Shown: positions 53,025-61,821 of the stretch, in pieces
Layout: the number at the start of each line of letters is the position of its first letter
Position numbering within the stretch: the first letter of the stretch is position 1
Source: CAG-411 sp963643465
GTDB lineage: Bacteria; Bacillota; Clostridia; Lachnospirales; Lachnospiraceae
Length of the DNA: 64,000 nucleotides
NCBI GenBank assembly: GCA_963643465.1
Contig: CAVIJT010000001.1
Span: 415,877 to 479,876, forward strand
Reading direction: 5' to 3'
The notes under the pieces: model-generated
The model's input: only the letters and a program-made list of their open reading frames with translations
Databases searched by the model: none
What the model was told of the DNA's origin: nothing
Translations under genes and position numbers: made by a program

Positions 53025-53960
53025 ATGGCAGACAAAACACTAGAAACAACTAACACGCACCTATCTGAAGAAGCATTTACTGGAAAGTTGCCTTATACGC
53101 TAACCAATGACTATTTCTTCAAAGCATTCCTTCAGCGAAATGAAAACGCTCTTCGTGGCATCTTGTGTGCCATGCTATCTATGAAACCAGAGGACATCAC
53201 CTCTCTCCGCATTACAAATCCCATTAGTGAAGGAGATGCAATAGATGATAAAAACATGATTCTGGATGTAAAATTAGAAGTAAACCACAAACAAATCATC
53301 AATCTGGAAATGCAGGTAGAAAACTGGGGGAATTGGCCGGAACGTTCTCTTACTTACCTTTGCCGCATGTTCGACCAGTTAAAATCTGGAGAAGATTATA
53401 AAAGTGTGAAAAAGACTATACATATTGGTATTTTGGATTTCACTCCTAAAGATTTTCCGGAAATTCTTTACTCTGATTACTTCTTATACAACCTCAAAAC
53501 AAGGCACAAATATAGTGACAAGTTTGGAATCTATATGTTACAATTGAATCAATTAGGAAACCCTGAAGACGAAAAAAACATGCCTGATATTTACTACTGG
53601 GCACAGCTTTTTAAGGCAACTACATGGGAGGAGATTCAAATGTTAGCTCAAAAAAATGAAACCATCCAAAAGAGTATTCTTACTTTAAAAGAACTTACCG
53701 CCGATGAAAAAGAAAAAATGCAAATGGAAGCCAGAGAACGTTATCGCCGGGATATGGCTTCTGCCCTAGATTTTGGCAAAGAGCAAGGCATAGAACAAAG
53801 CAAACAGGAAATTCAATCTCTCAAAAATACGATTCAAGAAGTCCAAACCGAAAACCTCAAAAAAGAGGAACAGCTCCGCAAAATCCAAGAGCAAAATGTT
53901 GAATTGGACCAGCGTATTCGTTTTCTGGAAGAACAACTAGCAAAAGCGAATAATAAGTAA
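53025..53960 (+). CDS. Rpn family protein (PD-(D/E)XK nuclease, transposase-associated)
   Basis: The start at 53025 (311 residues) has AAGGAG upstream. The N-terminus LTNDYFFKAFLQRNENALRG and the ILDVKLEVNHKQIINLEMQVEN core (D..K plus LE.Q) match the Rpn/PDDEXK_2 nuclease family. A coiled coil with SKQEIQSLKNTIQEVQTE ends the protein. Such genes are abundant in Lachnospiraceae and act as recombination-promoting nucleases in E. coli. A 113-bp repeat follows its stop. Confidence 0.88.
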   Translation: MADKTLETTNTHLSEEAFTGKLPYTLTNDYFFKAFLQRNENALRGILCAMLSMKPEDITSLRITNPISEGDAIDDKNMILDVKLEVNHKQIINLEMQVENWGNWPERSLTYLCRMFDQLKSGEDYKSVKKTIHIGILDFTPKDFPEILYSDYFLYNLKTRHKYSDKFGIYMLQLNQLGNPEDEKNMPDIYYWAQLFKATTWEEIQMLAQKNETIQKSILTLKELTADEKEKMQMEARERYRRDMASALDFGKEQGIEQSKQEIQSLKNTIQEVQTENLKKEEQLRKIQEQNVELDQRIRFLEEQLAKANNK

Positions 53961-54002
53961 TCCTTGTCTTTTCAATGGAGTAGTCTAACTTATAATCGAG
54001 TA

Positions 54003-54115
54003 GACTCCTACTCGATTCGCTTGCGAGCATTCCGCACTATGTGCTCCATGTTCTTACGCCCAGCAAATACAATTTCATGCAAGCATGATTGTACTTGCCG
54101 GGCTTTTGCTACAAA
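54003..54115. repeat. 113-bp dispersed repeat, copy B
   Basis: Nearly identical to 37008-37120 (about five differences). Its left end is the palindrome CGAGTAG-actc-CTACTCG, and it carries the same imperfect hairpin. It lies between convergent genes next to the pseF terminator. Confidence 0.75.
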
Positions 54116-54155
54116 CAGGCAATTATCTGCGCCATATACGCAAATAATTGCCTGT
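54115..54155 (-). terminator. Terminator of the pse operon
   Basis: ACAGGCAATTAT..TGCG/CGCA..ATAATTGCCTGT is a long stem with one unpaired base on each side, six bases from the pseF stop. It ends in a short T-poor tail on the minus strand but is convergent and can act in both directions. Confidence 0.65.
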
Positions 54156-54160
54156 CTATT

Positions 54161-54850
54161 TTATCGTTTCATCATCTTATATTTAATCTCCGCTAATGTC
54201 CAATCAGATTCATTATCAATATCCTGCACCTCTAATTCAGAAAGTACCATAGGAAGCACATTTTCTACAATTATGCCGCTTTTTTTTATTAATTGCTTTG
54301 TATCATAAAAATAGAATTGTCCACAATCATGATAATATGGTTCTAAGTCTTGCGATCTGGTATTTCTATGTTCTGGATGTAACATTTCTATCTTTTCATC
54401 TCGAATGACAACACAACGCTGTGGTGGAAAAGAATAGGCAACAACAGGTGTAAGTTGTGAAGCCCTTTTTTCTTTCATCATTGCAAATGCCTTCTGCAAC
54501 TTTTCTTTTGTTACAAAAGGTGCAGTAGGATAAATACAACATGTATAATCAAATTCCTGTCCTATTTTTTCATATTCTTCCAAAACTTCCAGTAATACAT
54601 CTGCGGTAGTTGCATAATCATTACTTGTCTTTTCACTGCGCAAAAATGGAACATTTGCTCCTGCCACTTTGGCAATCTCTGCAATTTCCTCATCATCTGT
54701 AGAAACCATAACTTCCTCAAAAATTCCAGATTCCAAAGCTGCTTCAATAGAATATTGTATAATAGGTTTTCCACAAAATTCTTTTATATTCTTTTTAGGA
54801 ATTCTTTTGCTTCCCCCGCGCGCTGTAATAATTGCAATTGCTTTTCCCAT
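54161..54850 (-). CDS. pseF: Pseudaminic acid cytidylyltransferase
   Basis: The 229-residue enzyme activates pseudaminic acid with CTP to CMP-pseudaminic acid. The nucleotidyltransferase motif ITARGGSKRIPKKNIK and the VMVSTDDEEIAEIA and SNDYATTADV patterns are present; PHxxR-type residues and CGQFYFYD match PseF. It closes the pse operon, 13 bases after pseC. CMP-legionaminate or sialate specificity is unlikely given the pseB/C/G/H/I neighbours. Confidence 0.88.
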   Translation of the reverse strand: MGKAIAIITARGGSKRIPKKNIKEFCGKPIIQYSIEAALESGIFEEVMVSTDDEEIAEIAKVAGANVPFLRSEKTSNDYATTADVLLEVLEEYEKIGQEFDYTCCIYPTAPFVTKEKLQKAFAMMKEKRASQLTPVVAYSFPPQRCVVIRDEKIEMLHPEHRNTRSQDLEPYYHDCGQFYFYDTKQLIKKSGIIVENVLPMVLSELEVQDIDNESDWTLAEIKYKMMKR

Positions 54851-54863
54851 AACCTTTCTCCCC

Positions 54864-55991
54864 TCAGTTTTCCAAAATTTCTAACAAGCACTGAATCACA
54901 TAATCCTGTTCTGCATCCGTAAGCAATGGATACATTGGTAAACTAATTGCACGTTCATAATACTGTTCTGCATTTTTGCAACATACCTGTTCATACCCAT
55001 TTTCTTGATAATATGGATGTTTATATACTGGAATATAGTGAACATTTACGCCTATATTCTTTTCTCGCAATGCGTCAAATACGTCTTTTCTTGTTTTATC
55101 TAAAACCTGTACTACATACAAGTGCCAGCTATTATTACATCCTTGTTCCTGTTTAGGCAACAATACCTGTTTGCAATTTCCAAGTGCTTTATCATATTTT
55201 GCTGCAATCTCTCTTCTTCTCTCCACAAAACGATCTAATTTTTTCATTTGCGTTACACCTAATGCACACTGAATATCTGTAATTCGATAATTAAACCCTA
55301 GATTTAATTGCTCATAATACCAAGCCCCCTCTTCTTTCTTCATAAATCGGCGGTCCCTTGTGATACCATGACTACGAAATTGCACTAATTTTTCATAAAG
55401 TTCTTCGCTATTTGTTGTTACCATTCCACCCTCTCCAGTAGTAATATGTTTTACTGGATGAAAACTAAAGGTAGTCATATCGGATATACTTCCAATTTTT
55501 CTTCCTTTATAATCTGCTCCAAGAGCATGTGCCGCATCTTCAATCACCAATAAATCATATTTCTTTGCAATCTGGTGAAGCTCATCCATTTTACAAGGCT
55601 GTCCAGTAAAATGAACAGCAACAATAGCTTTTGTACGTGCTGTAATTTTTCGTTCCACATCCTCTGGATCAATATTATAAGTTTCCGGGTCGATATCTGC
55701 AAATACTGGGGTTGCACCACAATATAACGCACAATTGGACGAAGCTGCAAAAGTGATTGGTGTAGTAATCACTTCATCTCCTTCTTTTATCCCAGCTGCC
55801 AAACAAGCAATATGTAATGCTGCTGTTCCATTAGAAACTGCAACCGCATATTTTGCGCCAGTATATTCTGCAACTACTTTCTCAAACTCTGCCACCGTAG
55901 GACCAGTCGTGATATAATCACCTTTTAATACATCTACAACTGCATCAATATCATCTTGTTCAATACATTGTCTTCCATATGGTATATACAT
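54864..55991 (-). CDS. pseC: UDP-4-amino-4,6-dideoxy-N-acetyl-beta-L-altrosamine transaminase
   Basis: The start at 55991 (375 residues) follows GGGAGAGAGAAAG. It is a DegT/DnrJ/EryC1 PLP enzyme. Markers are VSNGTAALHIACLA, VAVHFTGQPCKMDEL, VIEDAAHALGADYKGRKIG and the PLP lysine in FSFHPVKHITTGEGG. It aminates the PseB product with glutamate. It overlaps in spirit with pseG, separated by 43 bases. Confidence 0.92.
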   Translation of the reverse strand: MYIPYGRQCIEQDDIDAVVDVLKGDYITTGPTVAEFEKVVAEYTGAKYAVAVSNGTAALHIACLAAGIKEGDEVITTPITFAASSNCALYCGATPVFADIDPETYNIDPEDVERKITARTKAIVAVHFTGQPCKMDELHQIAKKYDLLVIEDAAHALGADYKGRKIGSISDMTTFSFHPVKHITTGEGGMVTTNSEELYEKLVQFRSHGITRDRRFMKKEEGAWYYEQLNLGFNYRITDIQCALGVTQMKKLDRFVERRREIAAKYDKALGNCKQVLLPKQEQGCNNSWHLYVVQVLDKTRKDVFDALREKNIGVNVHYIPVYKHPYYQENGYEQVCCKNAEQYYERAISLPMYPLLTDAEQDYVIQCLLEILEN

Positions 55992-56034
55992 CTTTCTCTC
56001 TCCCTCTCTTATCCTATTTAGGTTATGATACAAA

Positions 56035-57120
56035 TTATAAATCCTCTTTACACTTTTTCTTTAAAATATTTTCCAATTCTCTCACAACCCGCTCTGCACC
56101 TTGACCATCTACAAGCTGCTGCAAATTTTTAGTCATATTTTCCCGAATTTTACTATTTTCAAATAATTTCTTGCTTTTCTTTAAAAAATTTTTCTCTACA
56201 GAAGAATATTCCTCCAAATTAACAATATATCCTTCTTTCTCTAACAGCTCTACTGCTGGTCTCTGATTTTCTGCATAAATAAATGCAATCATGGGTATTC
56301 CACATGCTGCTAACTCATACATAGTAGAACCACCTGCAGTAACTGCCACATCACACTTTAGCATAATTTCTGACATTTTTTTTGGGTTTTCATATAAAAT
56401 AATATTGCTATTTTCCCTTTGAATTTTTTTTATTTCTGATTGATATATAAATGCTTTTCCCACTATTACATGTAATCTACATTGAGGTAGATGTTTCAAG
56501 CATAATAAAATAAACTTACACATCATATTCTTGGGGTCTGCAGCACCTGTTGTAATAAAAATATCCTCCACTTCTGCTTTAGTAACATGTTGTTGCATTT
56601 GTAAAAACTCTTTTCGTAAAGGACAATACTTTACGCCCAACATTGTAATCTGATTTTTCAACTTTTTTTCATATCCCATATGAAAAGCAGAAAAATTATA
56701 ATTTAATACGACATCTACATCATAGGAAAACGAAGCAATATCATCCAAATATACCAAACATTTTGTATATTGCCGAAGTGCCTGAAAATATTCATTGGAA
56801 ACATTATAACTATCCACAAGAATTACGTCTATCTTCTGTTTTATCAACAGTTTTTCCAACAAATTCCACTCTTGTTTCAACTCCTGCACATTTCCATATT
56901 CAAAATTGTTATTTTCCTTTTCCTTTTCTTCTGGAACAGATAACAACGGAAATTGTTGTTGTTCAATATACTCTCTTCCTAATACATACTTACTGAAAAA
57001 TGTGACATCCCATTCCCTATCCCGAAAAGCATTTGCAAAGGACACACAACGCATTACATGTCCCATTCCAATATTTTTACTTCCATGAGTAATAAATAAT
57101 ATTTGATATGTATTTTTCAT
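56035..57120 (-). CDS. pseG: UDP-2,4-diacetamido-2,4,6-trideoxy-beta-L-altropyranose hydrolase
   Basis: The 361-residue GT-B-like hydrolase releases UDP from the diacetamido sugar. IGMGHVMRCVSFANAF carries the catalytic His, and the C-terminal half has ITTGAADPKNM and VTAGGSTMYELAACGIP for UDP binding. Its length is typical. It lies 14 bases after pseH. Confidence 0.9.
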   Translation of the reverse strand: MKNTYQILFITHGSKNIGMGHVMRCVSFANAFRDREWDVTFFSKYVLGREYIEQQQFPLLSVPEEKEKENNNFEYGNVQELKQEWNLLEKLLIKQKIDVILVDSYNVSNEYFQALRQYTKCLVYLDDIASFSYDVDVVLNYNFSAFHMGYEKKLKNQITMLGVKYCPLRKEFLQMQQHVTKAEVEDIFITTGAADPKNMMCKFILLCLKHLPQCRLHVIVGKAFIYQSEIKKIQRENSNIILYENPKKMSEIMLKCDVAVTAGGSTMYELAACGIPMIAFIYAENQRPAVELLEKEGYIVNLEEYSSVEKNFLKKSKKLFENSKIRENMTKNLQQLVDGQGAERVVRELENILKKKCKEDL

Positions 57121-57134
57121 TATTCATCCATTCT

Positions 57135-57575
57135 CTATAAAAATTTAGAATATCTAATATAATTTTTACACTCTTGTTTTTTATAACCTTGCTTTTCAAA
57201 TACTTTTTGAGATAAAATATTTTCAAATTTTACTTTTCCAACTAATTCTATATGTTGTCCTCTTATCTTCAGTTCTTCTTCTAATAACTTCAACATTTTT
57301 ACTCCCAACCCATTTCCACGCTGTTCTTTTCTTATACTATAATCTATAACCGCGCCTTCTTCACCATAATCTAATCGAATCTGCCCCACTTCTTCATCAT
57401 CTATACATGCAATAAATATATCAGTTTTTAATGAATTCACTTTTTCCAAAAACCATTTTTCATGCTCTTCAATACTAATCTTTTCTGTAGAAAAAGCATT
57501 CTTTCTACACTCAAAATCATTAGCCCACTCATACAACATTTCCATGTCGCTATGTCTTACTACTCTTAAATACAT
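57135..57575 (-). CDS. pseH: UDP-4-amino-4,6-dideoxy-N-acetyl-altrosamine N-acetyltransferase
   Basis: The 146-residue GNAT protein N-acetylates the C4 amine of the PseC product. It has the acetyl-CoA motif EQRGNGLGVKMLKLLEEEL and C-terminal NILSQKVFEKQGYKKQEC. The ATG has GGTG upstream. It is ten bases after pseI. AT content is higher than in pseB or pseC. Confidence 0.88.
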   Translation of the reverse strand: MYLRVVRHSDMEMLYEWANDFECRKNAFSTEKISIEEHEKWFLEKVNSLKTDIFIACIDDEEVGQIRLDYGEEGAVIDYSIRKEQRGNGLGVKMLKLLEEELKIRGQHIELVGKVKFENILSQKVFEKQGYKKQECKNYIRYSKFL

Positions 57576-57584
57576 CTTTTCACC

Positions 57585-58622
57585 TTACTCATATAAATCA
57601 ACTTGCAATGGCGTTCCTCTTTTTATATCTGTCGTCGCTCTTTTTCCTATTATCTGAGAATAATATTTAGGCTTTATTCCATAACCTGGTCTTATAATTT
57701 TCAAATTTTCTTCAGTAAAAACTTCTCCCTTTTTTACATCTTCTATAACAAATATAGAACGCCTAAATTTCAAATTATCTCTTTCCTGTTTTGAAACACC
57801 ATAAAATACTTTACCCATTGCCTTTTCTGTATCTCTAATGTTCTCAACCATCTCTCTAAATTCATGAGGTTCCATCGAAAAACCAGAATCTGGATTTTCA
57901 ATAGAACGACTTAGACAAAAATGTTTTTCAATAACTTTTGCTCCCATAGCCACCGCTGCTACTGCACCTATTGACCCCATGGAATGATCTGATAATCCAA
58001 CAGGTACTTTAAATACCTTTTTCATATCTATCATAGTTTTTAAATTCATCTCATTAGTAATTGAAGGATACGCACTTGAACATTTTAATAATACAATCTG
58101 ATCATTTCCCTCTTCCTTTATTGCCTTTACCGCTTCCTCTATTTCTTCCAATGTTCCCATTCCTGTAGACAAGATAATTGGTTTTCCTTTTGATGCAACA
58201 TAGTGTATAAGAGGGATATCAACTAATTCGAATGAAGCTATTTTATAAAACTCCATTCCTATCTCTTCCAAAAAGTCCACAGAAGATTTATCAAATGGTG
58301 TAGAAAATATATCAATTCCTATTTTGTCCGCTTCCTCTTTCAATACTTTTTGCCATTCCCAAGGTGTATATGCCTTTTGATAAAGTTCATATAAATTTTC
58401 TCCACTCCACGTTCCTCCTGCAATATTAAAATATGGATTATCACACTTAATCGTCATCGTATCTGCCGTATAAGTTTGAATTTTTATACAATCCGCACCA
58501 CTTTCTTTTGCTGCATGTATAATCTTTATCGCATTCTCAATATCTCCTGCATGATTTCCCGACATTTCCGCTATAATATATGTAGGCTCATTATCTCCTA
58601 TATTTCGACCTTTAATCTTCAC
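57585..58622 (-). CDS. pseI: Pseudaminic acid synthase
   Basis: The 345-residue enzyme condenses the PseG product with phosphoenolpyruvate. NeuB domain markers are IAEMSGNHAGDIENA, CIKIQTYTADTMT, FSTPFDKSSVDFLEE and GLSDHSMG; a SAF domain closes it (RRSIFVIEDVKKGEVFTEEN). The start is a GTG with GAGGAG upstream. The PseI-type residues in the N-terminal AEMSGNHAG agree with Pse rather than legionaminate synthesis. Confidence 0.92.
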   Translation of the reverse strand: MKIKGRNIGDNEPTYIIAEMSGNHAGDIENAIKIIHAAKESGADCIKIQTYTADTMTIKCDNPYFNIAGGTWSGENLYELYQKAYTPWEWQKVLKEEADKIGIDIFSTPFDKSSVDFLEEIGMEFYKIASFELVDIPLIHYVASKGKPIILSTGMGTLEEIEEAVKAIKEEGNDQIVLLKCSSAYPSITNEMNLKTMIDMKKVFKVPVGLSDHSMGSIGAVAAVAMGAKVIEKHFCLSRSIENPDSGFSMEPHEFREMVENIRDTEKAMGKVFYGVSKQERDNLKFRRSIFVIEDVKKGEVFTEENLKIIRPGYGIKPKYYSQIIGKRATTDIKRGTPLQVDLYE

Positions 58623-58651
58623 TTTTTACCATCTCCTCAAAATTCCCATTA

Positions 58652-59335
58652 TCACCTTACAACTCGTACCGTTCGAAATGCTTCTACATTATTCTTCCCA
58701 ACTATCATCCCATAATATTTAGATTGAGTTATAATACCCTCTATAGACCTTGGATGTGGAAATATACACAATTCAGTTTCATAACATTCCATAGCCTTAA
58801 TTTTTGTATCAAGATAATCTTCAATATCAACAAAAACATTTGGATTAAATTTACTCAAATATGAAAAATTCCATTCAGATGAAGACAAAGTGTCAAACGT
58901 ATAAATTTCTTCTACTGAATATTCGTTTACAGGTCTTGCAGCTACTAATACTGCTTTATGCACAATTTGATGGTCTATATTTAAATCTCCCTCATAATGT
59001 GTATAAATTATATTAGGTTGATACTCTTTAATAACGCATTCAATATATTTAACAATATCAAGTAAATCTACACTATCAAACCTGTTATCCCCAAAGTCTG
59101 CAAAATCCACTTTACTATATCCTATTATTTTTGCAGCTTCCAAAGTATTTTTATGTAGTCTAGATACTACTTCCTTACTTTTCTCTTTTTCTAAAATATT
59201 CATTCTTGAAGTTTGCCCTTCACCTAAAATAATACATCTAGCTTCATCACCATCCGAAATATGCTTCATAATTGTAGCACCAACTCCCAAAATCTCGTCA
59301 TCTGGATGTGCAGCTACCACTAATATTTTTTTCAT
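58652..59335 (-). CDS. PIG-L family deacetylase in the pse operon
   Basis: The 227-residue protein has the zinc motif AHPDDEILG at 9-17 and the second-ligand region IDHQIVHKAV, so it should remove an acetyl group from an N-acetyl sugar. PIG-L enzymes are not part of the core six-step Pse pathway. The next gene upstream encodes a formyltransferase, so together they could swap an N-acetyl for an N-formyl group. It sits 17 bases after that gene and 29 bases before pseI. Confidence 0.85.
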   Translation of the reverse strand: MKKILVVAAHPDDEILGVGATIMKHISDGDEARCIILGEGQTSRMNILEKEKSKEVVSRLHKNTLEAAKIIGYSKVDFADFGDNRFDSVDLLDIVKYIECVIKEYQPNIIYTHYEGDLNIDHQIVHKAVLVAARPVNEYSVEEIYTFDTLSSSEWNFSYLSKFNPNVFVDIEDYLDTKIKAMECYETELCIFPHPRSIEGIITQSKYYGMIVGKNNVEAFRTVRVVR

Positions 59336-59352
59336 CTTTTCACCTTATCTTT

Positions 59353-60036
59353 CTATTTTTTTACAAATACAACCCTTGCAGTCACTTTCCCATCAATAAT
59401 CTCTGCATTACTCAATTCTAAATTATAATTTCCAAACTCAATAAAAGCTTTAGGATATCCTTCTGCGTCTAACATACGAATATAATCATATAGTTTCACA
59501 TCATCTATTTTTTGTGGAATTTTACTTTGACTTAATTTTCTTCTTTGAAATACAACGCACTCTCCATTCTGTTCTACCGGATACATCCTTTCTTTTAATA
59601 TCCGGGGTAACATTTTTGTAAAGATAATTTCAGAACATCTTTCATAAATATTTTGTGCACTACCTTTCAGCTCAAGATCTTCTTTACAATAAATTGGTCC
59701 GCCGTCAATTGTTTCTACCACTTTTATTGCTGAAATCTTAGTATCATATATTCCTCGTTCTATTAAATTTTGTAAAGGACTTCCTCCTCGACCAAATGGC
59801 AAATCAGTCATATGAAATACAACACACTCATAATTATTATAAACTTCTTCTCTTATTTTATATGACCAATGCGGAAAAAAAATAAATCTAGGATTTATTT
59901 TTTTTACAACCTCTAAAGTAAAATCTTCCTTTTGAGTAATTATATAAATTTGATATTTATCTGAAAACTTTTTCAAAAATTTATTTGCATTAACAATATT
60001 CCAACTTTTTATTGTACAAATTATTATCTTCTCCAT
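59353..60036 (-). CDS. Formyltransferase-like protein in the pse operon
   Basis: The ATG at 60036 has GGAG nine bases upstream; an ATG three bases before is possible. The protein (227 residues) shows the formyltransferase core: FFPHWSYKI, VVFHMTDLPFGRGGSPLQNLI and VVETIDGGPIYCKEDLEL, with His and the Asp of DGG as in methionyl-tRNA or sugar N-formyltransferases. The cofactor would be N10-formyl-THF. It likely formylates an amino group on the Pse precursor or on Pse itself. This protein class is much more AT-rich than pseB. Confidence 0.75.
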   Translation of the reverse strand: MEKIIICTIKSWNIVNANKFLKKFSDKYQIYIITQKEDFTLEVVKKINPRFIFFPHWSYKIREEVYNNYECVVFHMTDLPFGRGGSPLQNLIERGIYDTKISAIKVVETIDGGPIYCKEDLELKGSAQNIYERCSEIIFTKMLPRILKERMYPVEQNGECVVFQRRKLSQSKIPQKIDDVKLYDYIRMLDAEGYPKAFIEFGNYNLELSNAEIIDGKVTARVVFVKK

Positions 60037-60175
60037 CATGACTCCATTATTTCAACTTTTAACCATTTTGTATCCCAAACTAGGATATCCTCAACCATTT
60101 TTTACAATCCTACTCTTTTATTTACAATTTTGTTATTTTACTTAAAACAGTTCTTTCTTAACCACCTACAAATCT

Positions 60176-60229
60176 TATGGCAGGAATTTTGCACACATAT
60201 CCTAAAAAATATATTGCATACCTGCCATA
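60176..60229 (-). other. Hairpin between pseB and the formyltransferase gene
   Basis: TATGGCAGG (60176-60184) and CCTGCCATA (60221-60229) are perfect arms around an AT-rich loop with TGCA/TGCA inner pairing. It lies in a 240-bp gap inside the operon and could be an attenuator or an RNA processing site. No T-run follows. Confidence 0.35.
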
Positions 60230-60276
60230 CAAACTTTATCTATATTTTCATAATACTTTTTTCAAATTCCAGATTT

Positions 60277-61269
60277 CTATACCATTTTTAATGCTTTCCT
60301 CAATCCTTCTACATCCAACCACTCTTTATTATTACCAGAATTATATTCAAACCCTTCTTCTACTAACTTACCACCCGGCAATAAAACTTTATCCAAATCC
60401 AGCCAATCAAAATGCGGATACACAATATAGTGCTTATCATATTCGTAGGTAGTTCTTGAATCATCTCTTGTGACCATTACCTCATGAAGTTTTTCTCCCT
60501 CACGAATTCCGATTTCTCTCATAGAGCCATGTGGCAACATAGCTTTTGCCAAATCTGTAATTTTAAAAGATGGAATTTTTGAAATATAAGTTTCCCCACC
60601 TTTTGCTTCTCCTAATGCTTTAAATACCAATTCCACACCCTGTTCTAATGTAATCCAAAATCTTGTCATTCTGTAATCTGTGATTGGTAAATCTGTCTCT
60701 CCATTTTCAATTAATGTACGGAATAATGGAATAATGGAACCTCTACTTCCTGCAACATTACCATAACGTACTACCGAAAATACAGTACCATTTAAACCAG
60801 TATATGCGTTTGCTGCAATAAACAACTTATCAGATACTAACTTTGTTCCACCATATAGATTAATTGGATTCACTGCTTTATCAGTAGATAAAGCCACTAC
60901 TTTTTTTACCCCTCTATCTAATGCTGCATCAATCACATTCTGAGCACCATGAATATTCGTCTTTATTGCTTCCATTGGATTGTACTCACAAGTTGGTACC
61001 TGTTTCATAGCTGCTGCATGAATCACATAATCCACTCCATGAAAAGCACGCATTAATCTTTCTTTATCACGAACATCTCCAATAAAAAAACGAACCCGTT
61101 CCATATCTACTTTGTTAGATAACTCCGCTTTCATATTGTATTGTTTGAATTCGTCTCTTGAATAAATAATCACTTTTTTGGGATTATATCTTTGAAAAAT
61201 CATTTGCAAACATTTTTTTCCAAATGATCCAGTTCCACCTGTAATTAAAATTGTTTTATCATTTAACAT
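60277..61269 (-). CDS. pseB: UDP-N-acetylglucosamine 4,6-dehydratase (inverting)
   Basis: The 330-residue SDR enzyme starts MLNDKTILITGGTGSFGKKCL with the NAD motif and GGAGGAG upstream. It has VVALSTDKAVNPINLYGGTKLVSDKL with the FlaA1/PseB-type Met-Tyr-x-x-x-Lys-like active site, and TRFWITLEQGVELVF. It performs the first step of Pse synthesis, 4,6-dehydration with C5 epimerisation. It starts the pse operon and is separated from the Maf operon by a terminator. Confidence 0.93.
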   Translation of the reverse strand: MLNDKTILITGGTGSFGKKCLQMIFQRYNPKKVIIYSRDEFKQYNMKAELSNKVDMERVRFFIGDVRDKERLMRAFHGVDYVIHAAAMKQVPTCEYNPMEAIKTNIHGAQNVIDAALDRGVKKVVALSTDKAVNPINLYGGTKLVSDKLFIAANAYTGLNGTVFSVVRYGNVAGSRGSIIPLFRTLIENGETDLPITDYRMTRFWITLEQGVELVFKALGEAKGGETYISKIPSFKITDLAKAMLPHGSMREIGIREGEKLHEVMVTRDDSRTTYEYDKHYIVYPHFDWLDLDKVLLPGGKLVEEGFEYNSGNNKEWLDVEGLRKALKMV

Positions 61270-61456
61270 CTCTTCTCCTCCTCAATTGCCTTATTTTCCC
61301 TATCATTAGCAGCAATTTTTCTCATTGACTATATCGACATTTTTTTCATTTTTTTTATGAAATATCTAAGTTTTTTTAATAAATCAAATATTTTTATCAT
61401 ATTATTTACCAAAATATTACAAAACAACATGTATTATTTTTCTTGAAAAAAATACA

Positions 61457-61490
61457 AGGCAAATTGCCGCGCACACGCTGCAATCTGCCT
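61457..61490 (-). terminator. Terminator after the Maf/92-residue operon
   Basis: The stem AGGCAgATTGC/GCAATtTGCCT is followed on the minus strand by TGTATTTTTTTC. It lies about 52 bases past the stop at 61542. Confidence 0.8.
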
Positions 61491-61541
61491 CTATTCATAT
61501 GATATCTATGTTACTATTGGTCTTTTATCTTTTTACAAATA

Positions 61542-61820
61542 CTATATTTCCAGTTCACCTAAATCTAACTGTTCAAAATCTGCTTTTACTGTATACAAAA
61601 GAATATCTGCTACTTCAATATAATCTTTACTCTCCATACTATTTGCAATATTGGTAAGATCCTCATTCAAATTCACTTCATATCCAGCCTCCGCCATTTT
61701 GCGAATAAATACATCAATGTTCTCAATAAATTCTAAATATCGTTCCTGCAATCCGATCTGGTCAATGTCATAAATGGCATCTACAAATCGCTCAATGCTT
61801 TCTATTATTTTCTCTATCAT
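61542..61820 (-). CDS. Small acidic helical protein next to Maf
   Basis: The start at 61820 (92 residues, MIEKIIESIERFVD) has AGGAG upstream, inside the end of the Maf gene. The protein is acidic and helical, with ILLYTVKADFEQLDLGELEI at its end, reminiscent in shape of flagellar chaperones such as FliS/FliT but without clear homology. It is translationally coupled to Maf, so a role as partner or chaperone of the glycosyltransferase or flagellin is plausible. Confidence 0.6.
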   Translation of the reverse strand: MIEKIIESIERFVDAIYDIDQIGLQERYLEFIENIDVFIRKMAEAGYEVNLNEDLTNIANSMESKDYIEVADILLYTVKADFEQLDLGELEI

Positions 61821-61821
61821 A

